Source: Verrucomicrobiota bacterium (GTDB lineage: Bacteria > Verrucomicrobiota > Verrucomicrobiia > Verrucomicrobiales > Akkermansiaceae). Taken from it: 64,000 nt of DNA. A model generated the notes under the pieces. That model was not told the origin of the DNA. It saw only the letters and a program-made list of their open reading frames with translations, and ran no database searches. The DNA lies in the NCBI GenBank assembly GCA_026397725.1, contig JAPLUI010000327.1:1-64000 (forward strand). Direction: 5' to 3'. Positions 26,432 to 35,126 of the stretch are shown piece after piece. The position numbers were made by a program, and so were the translations under genes. How positions within the stretch are numbered: position 1 is the stretch's first letter; each line of letters starts with the position of its first letter.

Positions 26432-28176
26432 GGTGGTTGAGGGCCTTTCCCAAATGCGTCGAACACCAGCACTTCAAACGGCTCCAGCGAGATGACCTGC
26501 GGCTGGCCTGCGATGAGCGTGACCGCCTGCACCCGCTGGTCCCGATAGGGCGAGGTGAGCCGGTATTCGGCGGGCGCTCCGGCCGGCAACTCGAACGCTG
26601 CTGCCGCGTCGAGGGTGAGGGTCTGTGGCCGCTCGTCGGGATTGCGCAACATCAGGGTTGCCTTGCGCCGGTTCCAAGCCGCGTATCCGTAAACCTCCAG
26701 TTTCAAAGGATCACCGCCCACCCAGTGCGAGTCTAACATATCTGTCGCGTTCAACCCGTATCCCAGGTCATACCAGCAATTGTAGTGCAGGAAGGGTTTG
26801 GACGGACGGGCGCGTTCCCGTTCGAGGTAATGGAGGAACGCCCGGCGGAGTTGTCCGGCGGGCGCGACGCCGCACACCGCCCCGAACGCATACGATTGGG
26901 CGGGAGCAAGCTCCAGCTTGGACGAGAAGCCGATGCGGGCGCCGGAACCGCTGAGGGCGTTGCGCGCGCCGGGCATCTCGACGCCGAAGAACAGGTTGCC
27001 GGCGACCACGGGACAGCCCGGTGAGGTGCCGACCGTCCGCGGTTCCGGCACCCGCAGATCCGCGAATTCCACGCCTAACAATGGCACCGCCGCCTGCGGC
27101 GATGTCAGCTCGAGCGTCTGGCGCAGGTAGCCGCAGCCATCGCGCAACTCGGCCCGCCAGCGCACGCGCAGGCCCCGGTCACTGACGGCCGCGGCCTCGA
27201 CCGCCAGGCCCGCCAGGCGTTCCCCCAAGCGGATTCCGGCGGGATCGGCATCTAACTGAATCACCCGCGGTGCCGCGGTCAGGCGAAAGGCCGAAGCCGG
27301 CAGGTCAAGACCTGGATAGAGCCCGAGATTGGCGGCGACGATCCGCTCGCCGGCGGCGGTGCTTAGATTGAAGACCGGGGTTTTGTCGCGCACGCCGACC
27401 AAGAGGAACCGCTTGCCTTCCTCCCATATCAGGGCGATTGCCGGCCCCCAGGTCAGGCCTTGATCGGTCCCCTTGTCGATGCGGCAGCCGATCACGGTGC
27501 TGCCGGCCGGGAACGGATATTCGGCGGTTCGGGCCTCGTGGGCGCTGGCCTTGAAGTCAAAGCGGCCGGTGGGAATGGAGGTCGGCCGGGGCGATAGTTC
27601 GCTGATGCACCCCTCACCGGGTGGGCCGTCGGTCGAGTAATTTTTCGCTTCGGCCAGGCGGTTCATTTTGCCGATGCGCACCAACTTCGGCGCACCGGGA
27701 AACTCCGCCCGCGGATACGTGGCCAACTCGCTCCAGGCCAGCCCGTCACGGCTGACCAGGACCCGCAGCGCGTCCGCGGCAAGTCGAATCGTCACCGCAA
27801 CTCCCTCGGGAACCTTGGGTGTCGGCGCCCCGGTGGCGAGTCGAAACACCTCGCACCCGTCCTGGCTGTATGCCTGGCCCGTGAGTTTGTTAGACAGGCT
27901 CACGGGACGGAGGATGTTGCCCGCCGCACTCCACGACACGGCGAGGACGTCGTTCCCGAGAGTGATGGCGCCGTCCCGTTGCGTCGCCCGCGCCTTGCCA
28001 GGTGGCGGACCGGGAAACTCGACGCCCAACGTGGTCACGGGCGCGGCGCTCACACATGCCGGACACCCGATCCCCAACCCAGGGCCGACAAGCAGCGGAA
28101 GCAACCACGCCATCACCCGCCGGGAGCGAAAGACTGCGGGGCAGGTCTTGCGGGTGAGGGTTGCCATGGTTGCCAT
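26428..28176 (-). CDS. GH36-like protein lacking its catalytic barrel
   Basis: 582 residues, signal peptide near residues 20-45. The N-terminal half (about 45-470) is beta-rich; near 455-475 it has AFLHYLERERARPSKPFLHYNCWYDLG-type text equal to the pre-barrel block of the protein at 12882 (FLHYNSWYDICHSEP). Instead of the barrel the chain jumps after LNATDML straight to DSHWVGGDPLKLEVYGY, which matches THWIGGDPNKEEMYGW behind the barrel of that protein. About 230 residues, including the FKFDG nucleophile motif, are gone while the frame is kept. The junction coincides with a TCTAACA heptamer (26732-26738). The product could be a binding protein, but loss of enzyme activity is near certain. It lies second in the minus-strand run. 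Confidence 0.78.
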   Translation of the reverse strand: MATMATLTRKTCPAVFRSRRVMAWLLPLLVGPGLGIGCPACVSAAPVTTLGVEFPGPPPGKARATQRDGAITLGNDVLAVSWSAAGNILRPVSLSNKLTGQAYSQDGCEVFRLATGAPTPKVPEGVAVTIRLAADALRVLVSRDGLAWSELATYPRAEFPGAPKLVRIGKMNRLAEAKNYSTDGPPGEGCISELSPRPTSIPTGRFDFKASAHEARTAEYPFPAGSTVIGCRIDKGTDQGLTWGPAIALIWEEGKRFLLVGVRDKTPVFNLSTAAGERIVAANLGLYPGLDLPASAFRLTAAPRVIQLDADPAGIRLGERLAGLAVEAAAVSDRGLRVRWRAELRDGCGYLRQTLELTSPQAAVPLLGVEFADLRVPEPRTVGTSPGCPVVAGNLFFGVEMPGARNALSGSGARIGFSSKLELAPAQSYAFGAVCGVAPAGQLRRAFLHYLERERARPSKPFLHYNCWYDLGYGLNATDMLDSHWVGGDPLKLEVYGYAAWNRRKATLMLRNPDERPQTLTLDAAAAFELPAGAPAEYRLTSPYRDQRVQAVTLIAGQPQVISLEPFEVLVFDAFGKGPQPP

Positions 28177-28264
28177 TGCGGGGTCCGTCTGCTACTCACG
28201 GGAAGCGGCGGATGTTGCGACAGGTCTATCTAACAAGAATACCGGGCCGGCCTTCGGGAGTCGG

Positions 28265-28296
28265 CACGGCGTTTCGCCCTGCGGCCAAACGCCGTG
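28265..28296 (-). terminator. 10-bp perfect hairpin behind the Ig-repeat gene
   Basis: CACGGCGTTT and AAACGCCGTG pair perfectly around a 12-base loop, 26 bases beyond the stop of the minus-strand gene at 28322. There is no U-run, so it may attenuate or stabilise the transcript between the first and second genes of the run and need not end it. Confidence 0.4.
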
Positions 28297-28321
28297 TTTC
28301 CCGCAAGGCGGCGCGTGCCCG

Positions 28322-30604
28322 TCACGGGGCGGTGGCACCCCCGTGGACGCGGTAGAACAACCTCGGCGCGGTCGCCGGATCCGGGGTGCTGCCCGGCGGG
28401 ATGTCGTAGCTCGTCACCGGGTCCGTCGCGGGGATGCCGGTGGCGTATTCGGCCCAGCTTGTGAGGTCGGCGCTGACTTCCACCTTGTAGGCGATGCCGG
28501 TTTGGGACGGCCAGGAAAGCGTGACCGCGCCATTGGCCGCCCGTTGGATCTGGACGGGAACGGGAATCCACGACACTCCCCCCGGTGCCATCCACACGCT
28601 GAAGTTGTCAAATTGCCAGTCGGTGCTGCCCGCGGCATTATCATGCCAAATGCCGACCAGCAGTTCTCCTGTTAGATCGGTTCGCTCGACGCTGCGGACG
28701 AGCGACCAAGTGCCGCCTGCGGTGGATTTGTTATAGTAATTGAAGGTGGTTCCGACCCGCTGCAAGCGGAGGTAGGGAGGATAGCTGCCCCAGAACTGCT
28801 CGGTCGCTCCTCCTCCGTTGACATTGGAATAGAAGTAATGCGATTGGTTGGCCGGCAAGGTGTATGCCGCCACCCAGTTCAGCGGCGAGGCGCTCGCCGT
28901 GCGCGCGATCAGGCCGCCGGAAGCATACACCCCGGCGGGCATCGACGGGATGTACACTTGGACATCGAAGTCCACGCCGGCGGGCACCGTCTTGTAAAGG
29001 GTCGGGCAGTTGCCGATCCCTTCGGCGCCGTTGGGCAGGTGCAGCACGCCGCCGGTGGTGTCGGTGCCGGGATCCAGATTCTGCGCATTGAGCACGCCAT
29101 CCCACATGGTGCCCGTGACGTCGCCGCCGGCGAAGTCATGATAGATCTGGAAGCTGTCCTGATAGACGCTGCCGGCAGGCAGGACTTCCAGCGCGGCGCT
29201 GGCGCTCGTCGTCGGGCCGTTCGAATTGGTGACGACCACGCTGTAGTTGCCGGCATGGTCCCCGCTGACGGAGGGAATCGTGTAGCTGTCGCCGGTCGCG
29301 CCGTCGATATCCGTGCCTTCCAACCGCCACTGGTATTCCATCGGGTGAGGGCTGGTGGCGATGACGGAGAAGCTCGCGGTGCCGCCCGGGACCGCCTTGA
29401 GCGGCTGCGGCTGGACGGTGATCACGGGCACATCGATCACGAGTGTGGCGTTGTCACTGGGCGTCGTGCCGTGGGCATCGCTGACCACCACGCTGAAAGT
29501 GCCGACGGAATCCCCGCTGACCGGGTTGATCGTGTAGCTGTCGCCGATCGCGCCATCGATGTCCACGGTATTCTTCCGCCACCGGTATTGCAGCGGGGCG
29601 GCACCGGTGGCGGTGACCGAGAATGTCGCCGTCCCAGCCAAGTCCGCTCGCAGCGACTGCGGCTGGCCGGTGAGGTGGGGCGGACCGATCATGAGCACGG
29701 CGTCGTTGCTGGGGGTCGAGCCGTTGTCGTCGGTGACCACCACGCTGTAGGTGCCGGCGTGTTCCTCGCCGACGGAGTTGATCGTGTAGGTGTCGCCGGT
29801 TGCGCCATCGATGTCCGAGCCATTCAGCCGCCAGTGGTAGAGCAGCGTGCCGGTACCCGTGGCGGTGACGGAAAACGTCGCGGTTCCGCCCAAGTACATC
29901 GTGACCGGCTGCGGCTGGCCGGGGATCAGCGGGCCGGGCGGCGGCGGGTCCGAGACCTCAAGCGTGAAACTGCCGTAACGGTTAGTGACTGTATTCGCGC
30001 TCCAGCTCTGGAAGGACAAGCCCACCTGCACGTCGGTGGACAAGCCCACCGAGCTGTGGCTGCCGGTGTACTGGGTCCAGGTGCTGCCGTTATCGCTGCG
30101 GAACGCCGTGTACACCCCGGCGGTGCGCACCAGGCGAAACCACTTCGAGGCACCCATGGTTCCCCACACGCCGTGGATGGCCGCGCCATTCGCCTCGAAA
30201 TAGGTGAACGAGTTTGACGGCACCCCGTAGGCGCTTATGTAGTTCGAGTTGTTAGAAGGATTCGCCACCAACAGTCCAATGGTACCATCTCCGGCGGCGG
30301 CGGAAACATGCAGGGTGGAGGTGAAGTCCATGTTGCCGGTAAGGTTCTTGTACAAGAACGGACCATTGCTGATACTCGATGTTTGCGGCGAGTAGAGGCG
30401 CAATTCACCCGCATTGGTGATGTTGGCGTCCATGGCGCTGATTTTTGCCGTGCCACGGATGCCATCCCAGATGGTTCCCGTCGTGTCGCCAGTCGCGTAG
30501 TTATGGTCCGCGTCGAAACTGTCGGTGAAGGTCTCGGCCCGCACCGCCGTAAGCAGGGAGCTGGCCGCCAATAGTGTTAGAAACGATGCTCTGATTGGTG
30601 TCAT
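28322..30604 (-). CDS. Secreted Ig-repeat protein with two concanavalin-like domains
   Basis: 760 residues, signal peptide MTPIRASFLTLLAASSLLTAVRA. A concanavalin-like domain (about 25-215: FTDSFDADHNYATGDTTGT, WFRLVRTAG, FRSDNGSTW) is followed by three Ig-like repeats of about 82 residues each (GQPQPVTMYLGGTATFSVTA, then GTYSVVVTD; GQPQSLRADLAGTATFSV; VQPQPLKAVPGGTASFSV). A second concanavalin-like domain starts with YQDSFQIYHDFAGGDVTGTM. The C-terminus (YKVEVSADLTSWAEYATGI, PRLFYRVHGG) is a form common in Verrucomicrobiota surface proteins. It is probably a secreted or surface carbohydrate-binding protein. It is the first gene behind promoter copy A (30689-30752) with a strong leader hairpin between. 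Confidence 0.75.
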   Translation of the reverse strand: MTPIRASFLTLLAASSLLTAVRAETFTDSFDADHNYATGDTTGTIWDGIRGTAKISAMDANITNAGELRLYSPQTSSISNGPFLYKNLTGNMDFTSTLHVSAAAGDGTIGLLVANPSNNSNYISAYGVPSNSFTYFEANGAAIHGVWGTMGASKWFRLVRTAGVYTAFRSDNGSTWTQYTGSHSSVGLSTDVQVGLSFQSWSANTVTNRYGSFTLEVSDPPPPGPLIPGQPQPVTMYLGGTATFSVTATGTGTLLYHWRLNGSDIDGATGDTYTINSVGEEHAGTYSVVVTDDNGSTPSNDAVLMIGPPHLTGQPQSLRADLAGTATFSVTATGAAPLQYRWRKNTVDIDGAIGDSYTINPVSGDSVGTFSVVVSDAHGTTPSDNATLVIDVPVITVQPQPLKAVPGGTASFSVIATSPHPMEYQWRLEGTDIDGATGDSYTIPSVSGDHAGNYSVVVTNSNGPTTSASAALEVLPAGSVYQDSFQIYHDFAGGDVTGTMWDGVLNAQNLDPGTDTTGGVLHLPNGAEGIGNCPTLYKTVPAGVDFDVQVYIPSMPAGVYASGGLIARTASASPLNWVAAYTLPANQSHYFYSNVNGGGATEQFWGSYPPYLRLQRVGTTFNYYNKSTAGGTWSLVRSVERTDLTGELLVGIWHDNAAGSTDWQFDNFSVWMAPGGVSWIPVPVQIQRAANGAVTLSWPSQTGIAYKVEVSADLTSWAEYATGIPATDPVTSYDIPPGSTPDPATAPRLFYRVHGGATAP

Positions 30605-30635
30605 GGTATCAAGGGTGATCTGGGAGGGGGGTGTT

Positions 30636-30671
30636 CCGGCACAGCCGCCAGACCGGTTTCGGCTGTGCCGG
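30636..30671 (-). promoter_or_regulatory. 12-bp perfect stem-loop in the leader of the Ig-repeat gene
   Basis: CCGGCACAGCCG at 30636-30647 pairs perfectly with CGGCTGTGCCGG at 30660-30671 around 12 bases. It lies between the -10 of promoter copy A (30689-30694) and the start codon at 30604, so the RNA would fold almost at its 5' end. It could stabilise the operon mRNA or act as a control element. It is not a typical terminator, since no T-run follows on the minus strand. Confidence 0.55.
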
Positions 30672-30688
30672 ATTGAAATCAGGAATGC

Positions 30689-30752
30689 ACACTAGCAAAA
30701 CCGGGCAGGGCTGTCCATGCCCGGATCGGCGGAAGATTGTTGATTTTCTGAA
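30689..30752 (-). promoter_or_regulatory. Shared promoter/operator element, copy A
   Basis: Read on the minus strand: TTCAGAAAATCAA, a short spacer, TTCCGCCGAT, CCGGGCATGGAC, with -35-like TGGACA (30712-30717), exactly 17 bases, then -10-like TAGTGT (30689-30694). It is the same element as copies B, C and D and closest to C. It points at the Ig-repeat gene (start 30604) and through it at the long minus-strand CAZyme run. The conserved block upstream of the -35 is long enough to be an activator site; the AraC-type gene ends 23 bases away at 30775. Confidence 0.7.
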
Positions 30753-30774
30753 CCTGGCCGGGATGCCCGGCGGG

Positions 30775-31965
30775 TCACTGGCGCTCGCCGAACTTGCGGA
30801 AGCCGGTTGGGGTCATCCCGGTTTCCCGCTTGAAGAAGTTGCTGAATTTCCCCTGCTCGGAAAACCCGCAAAGGTCGGCGATGCGTTCGACCGAGTGGCC
30901 GGTGGAAAGCAGGTAGGTCTTCGCCTGCTCGGCCTTCACCCGGCGAATCTCCGCCCCCGGAGTGCGCCCGAACAAGGCGGCGAAACGCCGCGAGAACGTC
31001 CGCTGGGACATCCGCATGCCGTCCATCACCTCGCCCACCGAAAGACCTTCGCAGGCATGGTTCCTGATGGCCTCCAACGCATCGTGATAGGGGGTGTTCC
31101 CGCGGCGCTCGCAACGGGTCGAATCCCGCACCTGCACCGCCGGCGAGGGCAGCGCGATGAGGCCCTCGCAGCGCCGCCCGTCGCGGATCGATTCATGGAT
31201 CCACTGCGTCGCCCGCCGCCCGATCAACTGCCCGGGTTGCGGAATCGATGAGATCGACGGGCGGCTGCTGCGTGCGATCCGATAATCGAACATGCCGAGC
31301 ACCGCCAGGTGGCCGGGCACCTCGAGGCCGCAGTGCATCGCGCGTTGGCAAAGGTGCTGCGCGAGGTGGTCGTCGTCGCACCATGCCACCGCAGGCAGGT
31401 GGAGCGAACGCAGGAACCTATCAAGCATCCGCTGCTGGGAGGCACTCAGACGGGTCATCCGGTCATCGATTCCCGCGAGCACCCCGAGGTCTAACACTTC
31501 TGTCCGCATCCCCGCGCGGGCACAAGCCTCGCAGTAGCGCTCGACCCGCCATTTCAGCGCCGTGCTGGTGGCGATGTCGGCACCGACGTAGGCGGCTTGG
31601 CTGCGGCCCAGCACGCCAAGGTGCGCCACCGCCGTCGCGATCACGGAACTTCCCTGGAACGCCACCATCGGAACCACCTCGGGCGGTTGATCCCCGCTCG
31701 TGTTGACCACCATCACCCCGCGCGCAAGCAAGTGCCCGACCCACGTATCGCGCGGCCGGAGCCAGACCAGCGCGCCGTCGAAGGCCGGCAACTCGTTAAC
31801 CACGGGACAGCCGCGGTCGCTCAAGTACGGCAGGTCCAACACTTCCACTCCCCCCATTTCCTCCGCATACAGGATGGCCCCTTCGAGCAGGCGTCCGGCA
31901 TACTCGGGTTCCGCCGGCAACAGGACGGCAATGCGGATCACGGATCGGGATTTCATCGGCGGCAA
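30775..31965 (-). CDS. AraC/XylR-type transcriptional regulator with periplasmic-binding-like sensor domain
   Basis: 396 residues. The first 280 form a LacI/periplasmic-binding-like sugar-sensing domain (IRIAVLLPAEPEYAGRLLEG, AYVGADIATSTALKWRVERY, VAWCDDDHLAQHLCQ, GHLAVLGMFDY). The last 105 are an AraC DNA-binding domain with two helix-turn-helix units (MRMSQRTFSRRFAALFGRTP; SVERIADLCGFSEQGKFSNF; KRETGMTPTGFRKF). This is the architecture of E. coli XylR, an activator that binds direct repeats upstream of the -35. The gene lies between promoter copies A (30689-30752) and B (32017-32080) and is the only regulator in the window, so it is the prime candidate to bind the four-copy element. The ligand is unknown, probably a pentose or deoxyhexose. 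Confidence 0.9.
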   Translation of the reverse strand: MPPMKSRSVIRIAVLLPAEPEYAGRLLEGAILYAEEMGGVEVLDLPYLSDRGCPVVNELPAFDGALVWLRPRDTWVGHLLARGVMVVNTSGDQPPEVVPMVAFQGSSVIATAVAHLGVLGRSQAAYVGADIATSTALKWRVERYCEACARAGMRTEVLDLGVLAGIDDRMTRLSASQQRMLDRFLRSLHLPAVAWCDDDHLAQHLCQRAMHCGLEVPGHLAVLGMFDYRIARSSRPSISSIPQPGQLIGRRATQWIHESIRDGRRCEGLIALPSPAVQVRDSTRCERRGNTPYHDALEAIRNHACEGLSVGEVMDGMRMSQRTFSRRFAALFGRTPGAEIRRVKAEQAKTYLLSTGHSVERIADLCGFSEQGKFSNFFKRETGMTPTGFRKFGERQ

Positions 31966-32016
31966 ACGGGGCCGGGGTTGGGCATCGGCACCCGTTGCGC
32001 AAGCAAACCCGCATTG

Positions 32017-32080
32017 TTCAGAAAATCAAACATATTCCGCCGATCTGGGCATGGACTTTGGGATGAGGAGCGTCTATAAG
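32017..32080 (+). promoter_or_regulatory. Shared promoter/operator element, copy B
   Basis: Plus strand: TTCAGAAAATCAA from 32017, TTCCGCCGAT, CTGGGCATGGAC, -35-like TGGACT at 32052-32057, 17 bases, then -10-like TATAAG at 32075-32080. It faces the GH95-like gene (start 32216) and also lies 52 bases upstream of the divergent regulator gene (start 31965), so one operator could serve both. Closest to copy D. Confidence 0.72.
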
Positions 32081-32215
32081 CGGGAGCGGTCAGCCTGATA
32101 AGGCGAGACTTGACAGGTCCCGGCGCGACCCGGTCAACGGGCGGTCATCCCTCAAGTGCCGGGCCTCTGACGCGTCTTTCCCGAAGCAGGTCTCACCGCC
32201 AAGAAACAATTCACG

Positions 32216-35059
32216 ATGTGCCAGCCCCGTCTAACATTCCTTGCGCCGCCGCTCGCCGCCGCTTGGATCGTCATTGCGTGGTGCGCCGCCGCGGCAATTG
32301 CCGGGCCGCCTTCGATCCCAGACGCCGCCGTGGCGGTTGTGGCGAAGCATAACAGCGTGTTCACCGAGGCGCCGCGAGGCACGCCGTCGAACTGGGCGGT
32401 CGATGCTCCGCTGTTAGGCAATGGCGACCTGCTGGCGGCGCTCGGTGGTGCCGGTGGCGAACCGGAATTCTGGATTTCGACGAATGATTTCTGGCAATTC
32501 ACTCAGGGGCTATTTCTTGGCGGGCCACGGCCGCTGGCCCGCCTGGCGCTGCGGTTTCCGGAATTGGCGGGTGGCGGGTGGCAGGCGGAGCAAGAGTTCA
32601 CCACGGCGGTGACGACATTGCGCATGACCAAGGGCGAACGCGTGTTGCGGCTGCGCGCCTGGGTGGCGGCGACGGAAAATCTGTTGGTGGTGGAACTCAA
32701 TGCGGATGGCAAACCCCTCGGTGGTCGGGTGGAGTTGATCGCCCGCGGGATCACTGAACCGCGACCGCCGCGACCGATTCATCTGGGTCGTGAGCAGTAT
32801 GGCGGCGGACGCTGGTATCTCAACGGGTGTCTCGACGAGGTGCAGGTGTTCGACCGCGCGCTCACGGCCGACGCGCTGCACGCGCTGCGGGAGCGCGTGA
32901 ACGCACCCGACGGAATTGTTAGACATTGGGCCTTCGATGAAACGGAGGGCGATGCGGCGCGGGACAGTGCCAGTCCGGGCGGCGCCGGCGTGTTGCGCAA
33001 TGCCGCACGGACGCCAGGCGTGCGCGGCGGGGCCGTGCGCCTCAATGGTCGCGACGCCTATATCGAATGTCCCGCGCTATCGATTCCCGGCACGTTTACG
33101 ATCAGCGCCTGGGCGTTGTTAGATGCCGCGGTGCCGGAGGGTCAGGCGGCTTACCTCTTCAGCATGGGTGAATGGAGCCAAGGGTGCAGCCTCGGGATTT
33201 CCGGAGGCAAGCTGAGGTTGGCCGTGGACCAAACGTTCGCGCAAAGCGCCGAGCCCGTGCCGGTCGGCCGGTGGGTGCATCTGGCCGGTACTTTCGACGG
33301 TCGCCGGTTGACCGTTTATGTCGATGGCCGCGAGGCCGGATGCGCGGCGGTGCCAGAGCCGCCGGATGAAGCGAGCGTCGAGCGGACGCCGCAGGTGCAG
33401 CGTGCGGCGCGTCGGTTTGCTAGAGACGTTGCCATTCCGAGCGCTGCGGCATGTGCGGTGCGGCTGGTGGACGGCAAGCTCCCTGATTTCACCCTTGAGC
33501 CGGGCCGGCCGCTGGTGCTTGCCGTGGCAGTGCGGAGCGAGTTCAAGGATCCCGGGTATCTCGAAGCCGTCACCCGGCGCGTGGAGCAGGCCACCCCCGA
33601 AGACATCGCGGCCGTGCGGACGCGGCACCTCGGGTGGTGGCGCGAGTACTGGGGCCGTTCGACCGTCGAACTCGACGACCCCGTCATCGAACAACGCTAC
33701 TACCTCTCGCACTACGTCATGGGCAGTTGCAGCCGGGACCCGAAATTCCCGCCTAACATTTTCGGCTGGATCACCACCGACCGGCCGGAGTGGCAGGGCG
33801 ATTACCACCTCAACTACAATCACATGGCGCCGTTCTACGGGCTGTATTCCTCGAACCGGCTGGAGCAGGCGCTGCCCTATCACGCTCCGTTGTTGGATTT
33901 CCTCGAGCGCGGGCGGTTTTACGCGCGGAGCATCCTGGGCATCCGCGGGGTGTACCTGCCGGTGGGCATCGGGCCGCTGGGGCTGGAAACGAATCGGGTC
34001 ATCGCGGAGCGCCGGCCGCAGATCGGCGAGCACAACCGCCACGTGGAGGGCGAAGGCTACTTCATGGGCCAGAAAAGCAACGCCGCCTATGCGCTCGTCA
34101 ACGTGGCCCAGCACTGGTATGCCACCTATGATCCGGATTATGGTCGCACGCTCTATCCGCTGGTCCTCGCGGTGGCCGACTTTTGGGAGGACTATCTCAA
34201 GTTCGAAGGCGGACGCCATGTGATCTATTCCGACTCGATCCACGAAGGGTCCGGGCCGGATTTCAACCCGGTCCTTTCGCTCGGCCTGGTGCGCAACGCC
34301 TTCGCGCTGGCGCTGGACATGAGCCGCGAACTGGGAGTGGATGCCGGGCGGCACCCGCGCTGGCAACACATCCTGGAGCACCTCAGCGACTATCCCGTCC
34401 AGCAACGCGACGGCAAGACGGTGTTTCGCTATTCGGAAAAGGGCATGGATTGGTGTTGGGAAAACACCCTCGGCATCCAGCATATCTATCCGGCCGCGGC
34501 CATCGGGCTCGACAGCACGCCGAAGCTGTTGGAAATCAGCCGCGACACGATCACCGCGCTGGGCCGCTGGGGCGACCAGAATGGCATGAACAGCTTCTAT
34601 CCGGCCGCGGTGCGCGTGGGCTACGATCCGGACATCATTTGGAACAAGTTGGGGGAGGTGGTCAGGACGCTCGGGGCGCCTAACGGCTTCACCCGCGGCA
34701 ATCCGCACGGAATCGAGAACTGCAGCATCGTGCCTAACACGATCAACGAGATGATGCTGCTCAGCCACGAGGGGGTGTTGCGGCTGTTCCGCGTCTGGCC
34801 GCGCGGACACAACGGGCGCTTCTCCCACCTGCGCGCCCGCGGCGCCTTCCTCGTGTCGGCCGCGATCACCAAGGGCGTGGTGTCGCCGGTCACGGTGCTC
34901 AGCGAACGCGGCCGCGACCTCGTCATCGAAAACCCGTGGCCCGGACGCGCGGTCGTCGTCACCCGCAACGGCCGCCAGGCGGAAACCGTCACGGGCGAAC
35001 GCCTGAAGCTCAAAACCGCCGTTGGCGAAGCGCTCGCCCTGACCCCGCCCGCCCCGTGA
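32216..35059 (+). CDS. GH95-like alpha-L-fucosidase-type enzyme with internal LamG domain
   Basis: 947 residues, signal peptide to about residue 30. An N-terminal GH95/GH65-like beta domain starts with PSNWAVDAPLLGNGDLLAAL. A LamG domain is inserted at about 190-380 (YLNGCLDEVQVFDRALTADA, GTFTISAWALLDAAVPEGQ, VYVDGREAG). The alpha-helical barrel follows (IEQRYYLSHYVMGSCSRDPK, GDYHLNYNHMAPFYGLYSSN, GSGPDFNPVLSLGLVRNAFA, GMDWCWENTLGIQHIYPAAA) and the chain ends with a beta domain (PVTVLSERGRDLVIENPW). The WNGDYHxNxN-like block is typical of GH95. Fucosidase activity is inferred; relatives also act on alpha-L-galactosides. It is the first gene behind promoter copy B. Confidence 0.72.
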   Translation: MCQPRLTFLAPPLAAAWIVIAWCAAAAIAGPPSIPDAAVAVVAKHNSVFTEAPRGTPSNWAVDAPLLGNGDLLAALGGAGGEPEFWISTNDFWQFTQGLFLGGPRPLARLALRFPELAGGGWQAEQEFTTAVTTLRMTKGERVLRLRAWVAATENLLVVELNADGKPLGGRVELIARGITEPRPPRPIHLGREQYGGGRWYLNGCLDEVQVFDRALTADALHALRERVNAPDGIVRHWAFDETEGDAARDSASPGGAGVLRNAARTPGVRGGAVRLNGRDAYIECPALSIPGTFTISAWALLDAAVPEGQAAYLFSMGEWSQGCSLGISGGKLRLAVDQTFAQSAEPVPVGRWVHLAGTFDGRRLTVYVDGREAGCAAVPEPPDEASVERTPQVQRAARRFARDVAIPSAAACAVRLVDGKLPDFTLEPGRPLVLAVAVRSEFKDPGYLEAVTRRVEQATPEDIAAVRTRHLGWWREYWGRSTVELDDPVIEQRYYLSHYVMGSCSRDPKFPPNIFGWITTDRPEWQGDYHLNYNHMAPFYGLYSSNRLEQALPYHAPLLDFLERGRFYARSILGIRGVYLPVGIGPLGLETNRVIAERRPQIGEHNRHVEGEGYFMGQKSNAAYALVNVAQHWYATYDPDYGRTLYPLVLAVADFWEDYLKFEGGRHVIYSDSIHEGSGPDFNPVLSLGLVRNAFALALDMSRELGVDAGRHPRWQHILEHLSDYPVQQRDGKTVFRYSEKGMDWCWENTLGIQHIYPAAAIGLDSTPKLLEISRDTITALGRWGDQNGMNSFYPAAVRVGYDPDIIWNKLGEVVRTLGAPNGFTRGNPHGIENCSIVPNTINEMMLLSHEGVLRLFRVWPRGHNGRFSHLRARGAFLVSAAITKGVVSPVTVLSERGRDLVIENPWPGRAVVVTRNGRQAETVTGERLKLKTAVGEALALTPPAP

Positions 35060-35126
35060 CGCGTGCGATTCCTTTCCCATGATCCATCATCTCCCACCCC
35101 AATCCCTAACATAATATCACACGAGC

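Noticed and set aside
26700-26760. Heptamer as the general site of the gene deletions
   Set aside because: Only the barrel deletion at 26732 coincides exactly; other deletion joints (for example about 55890, 38120 and 48600) have no copy at the joint.
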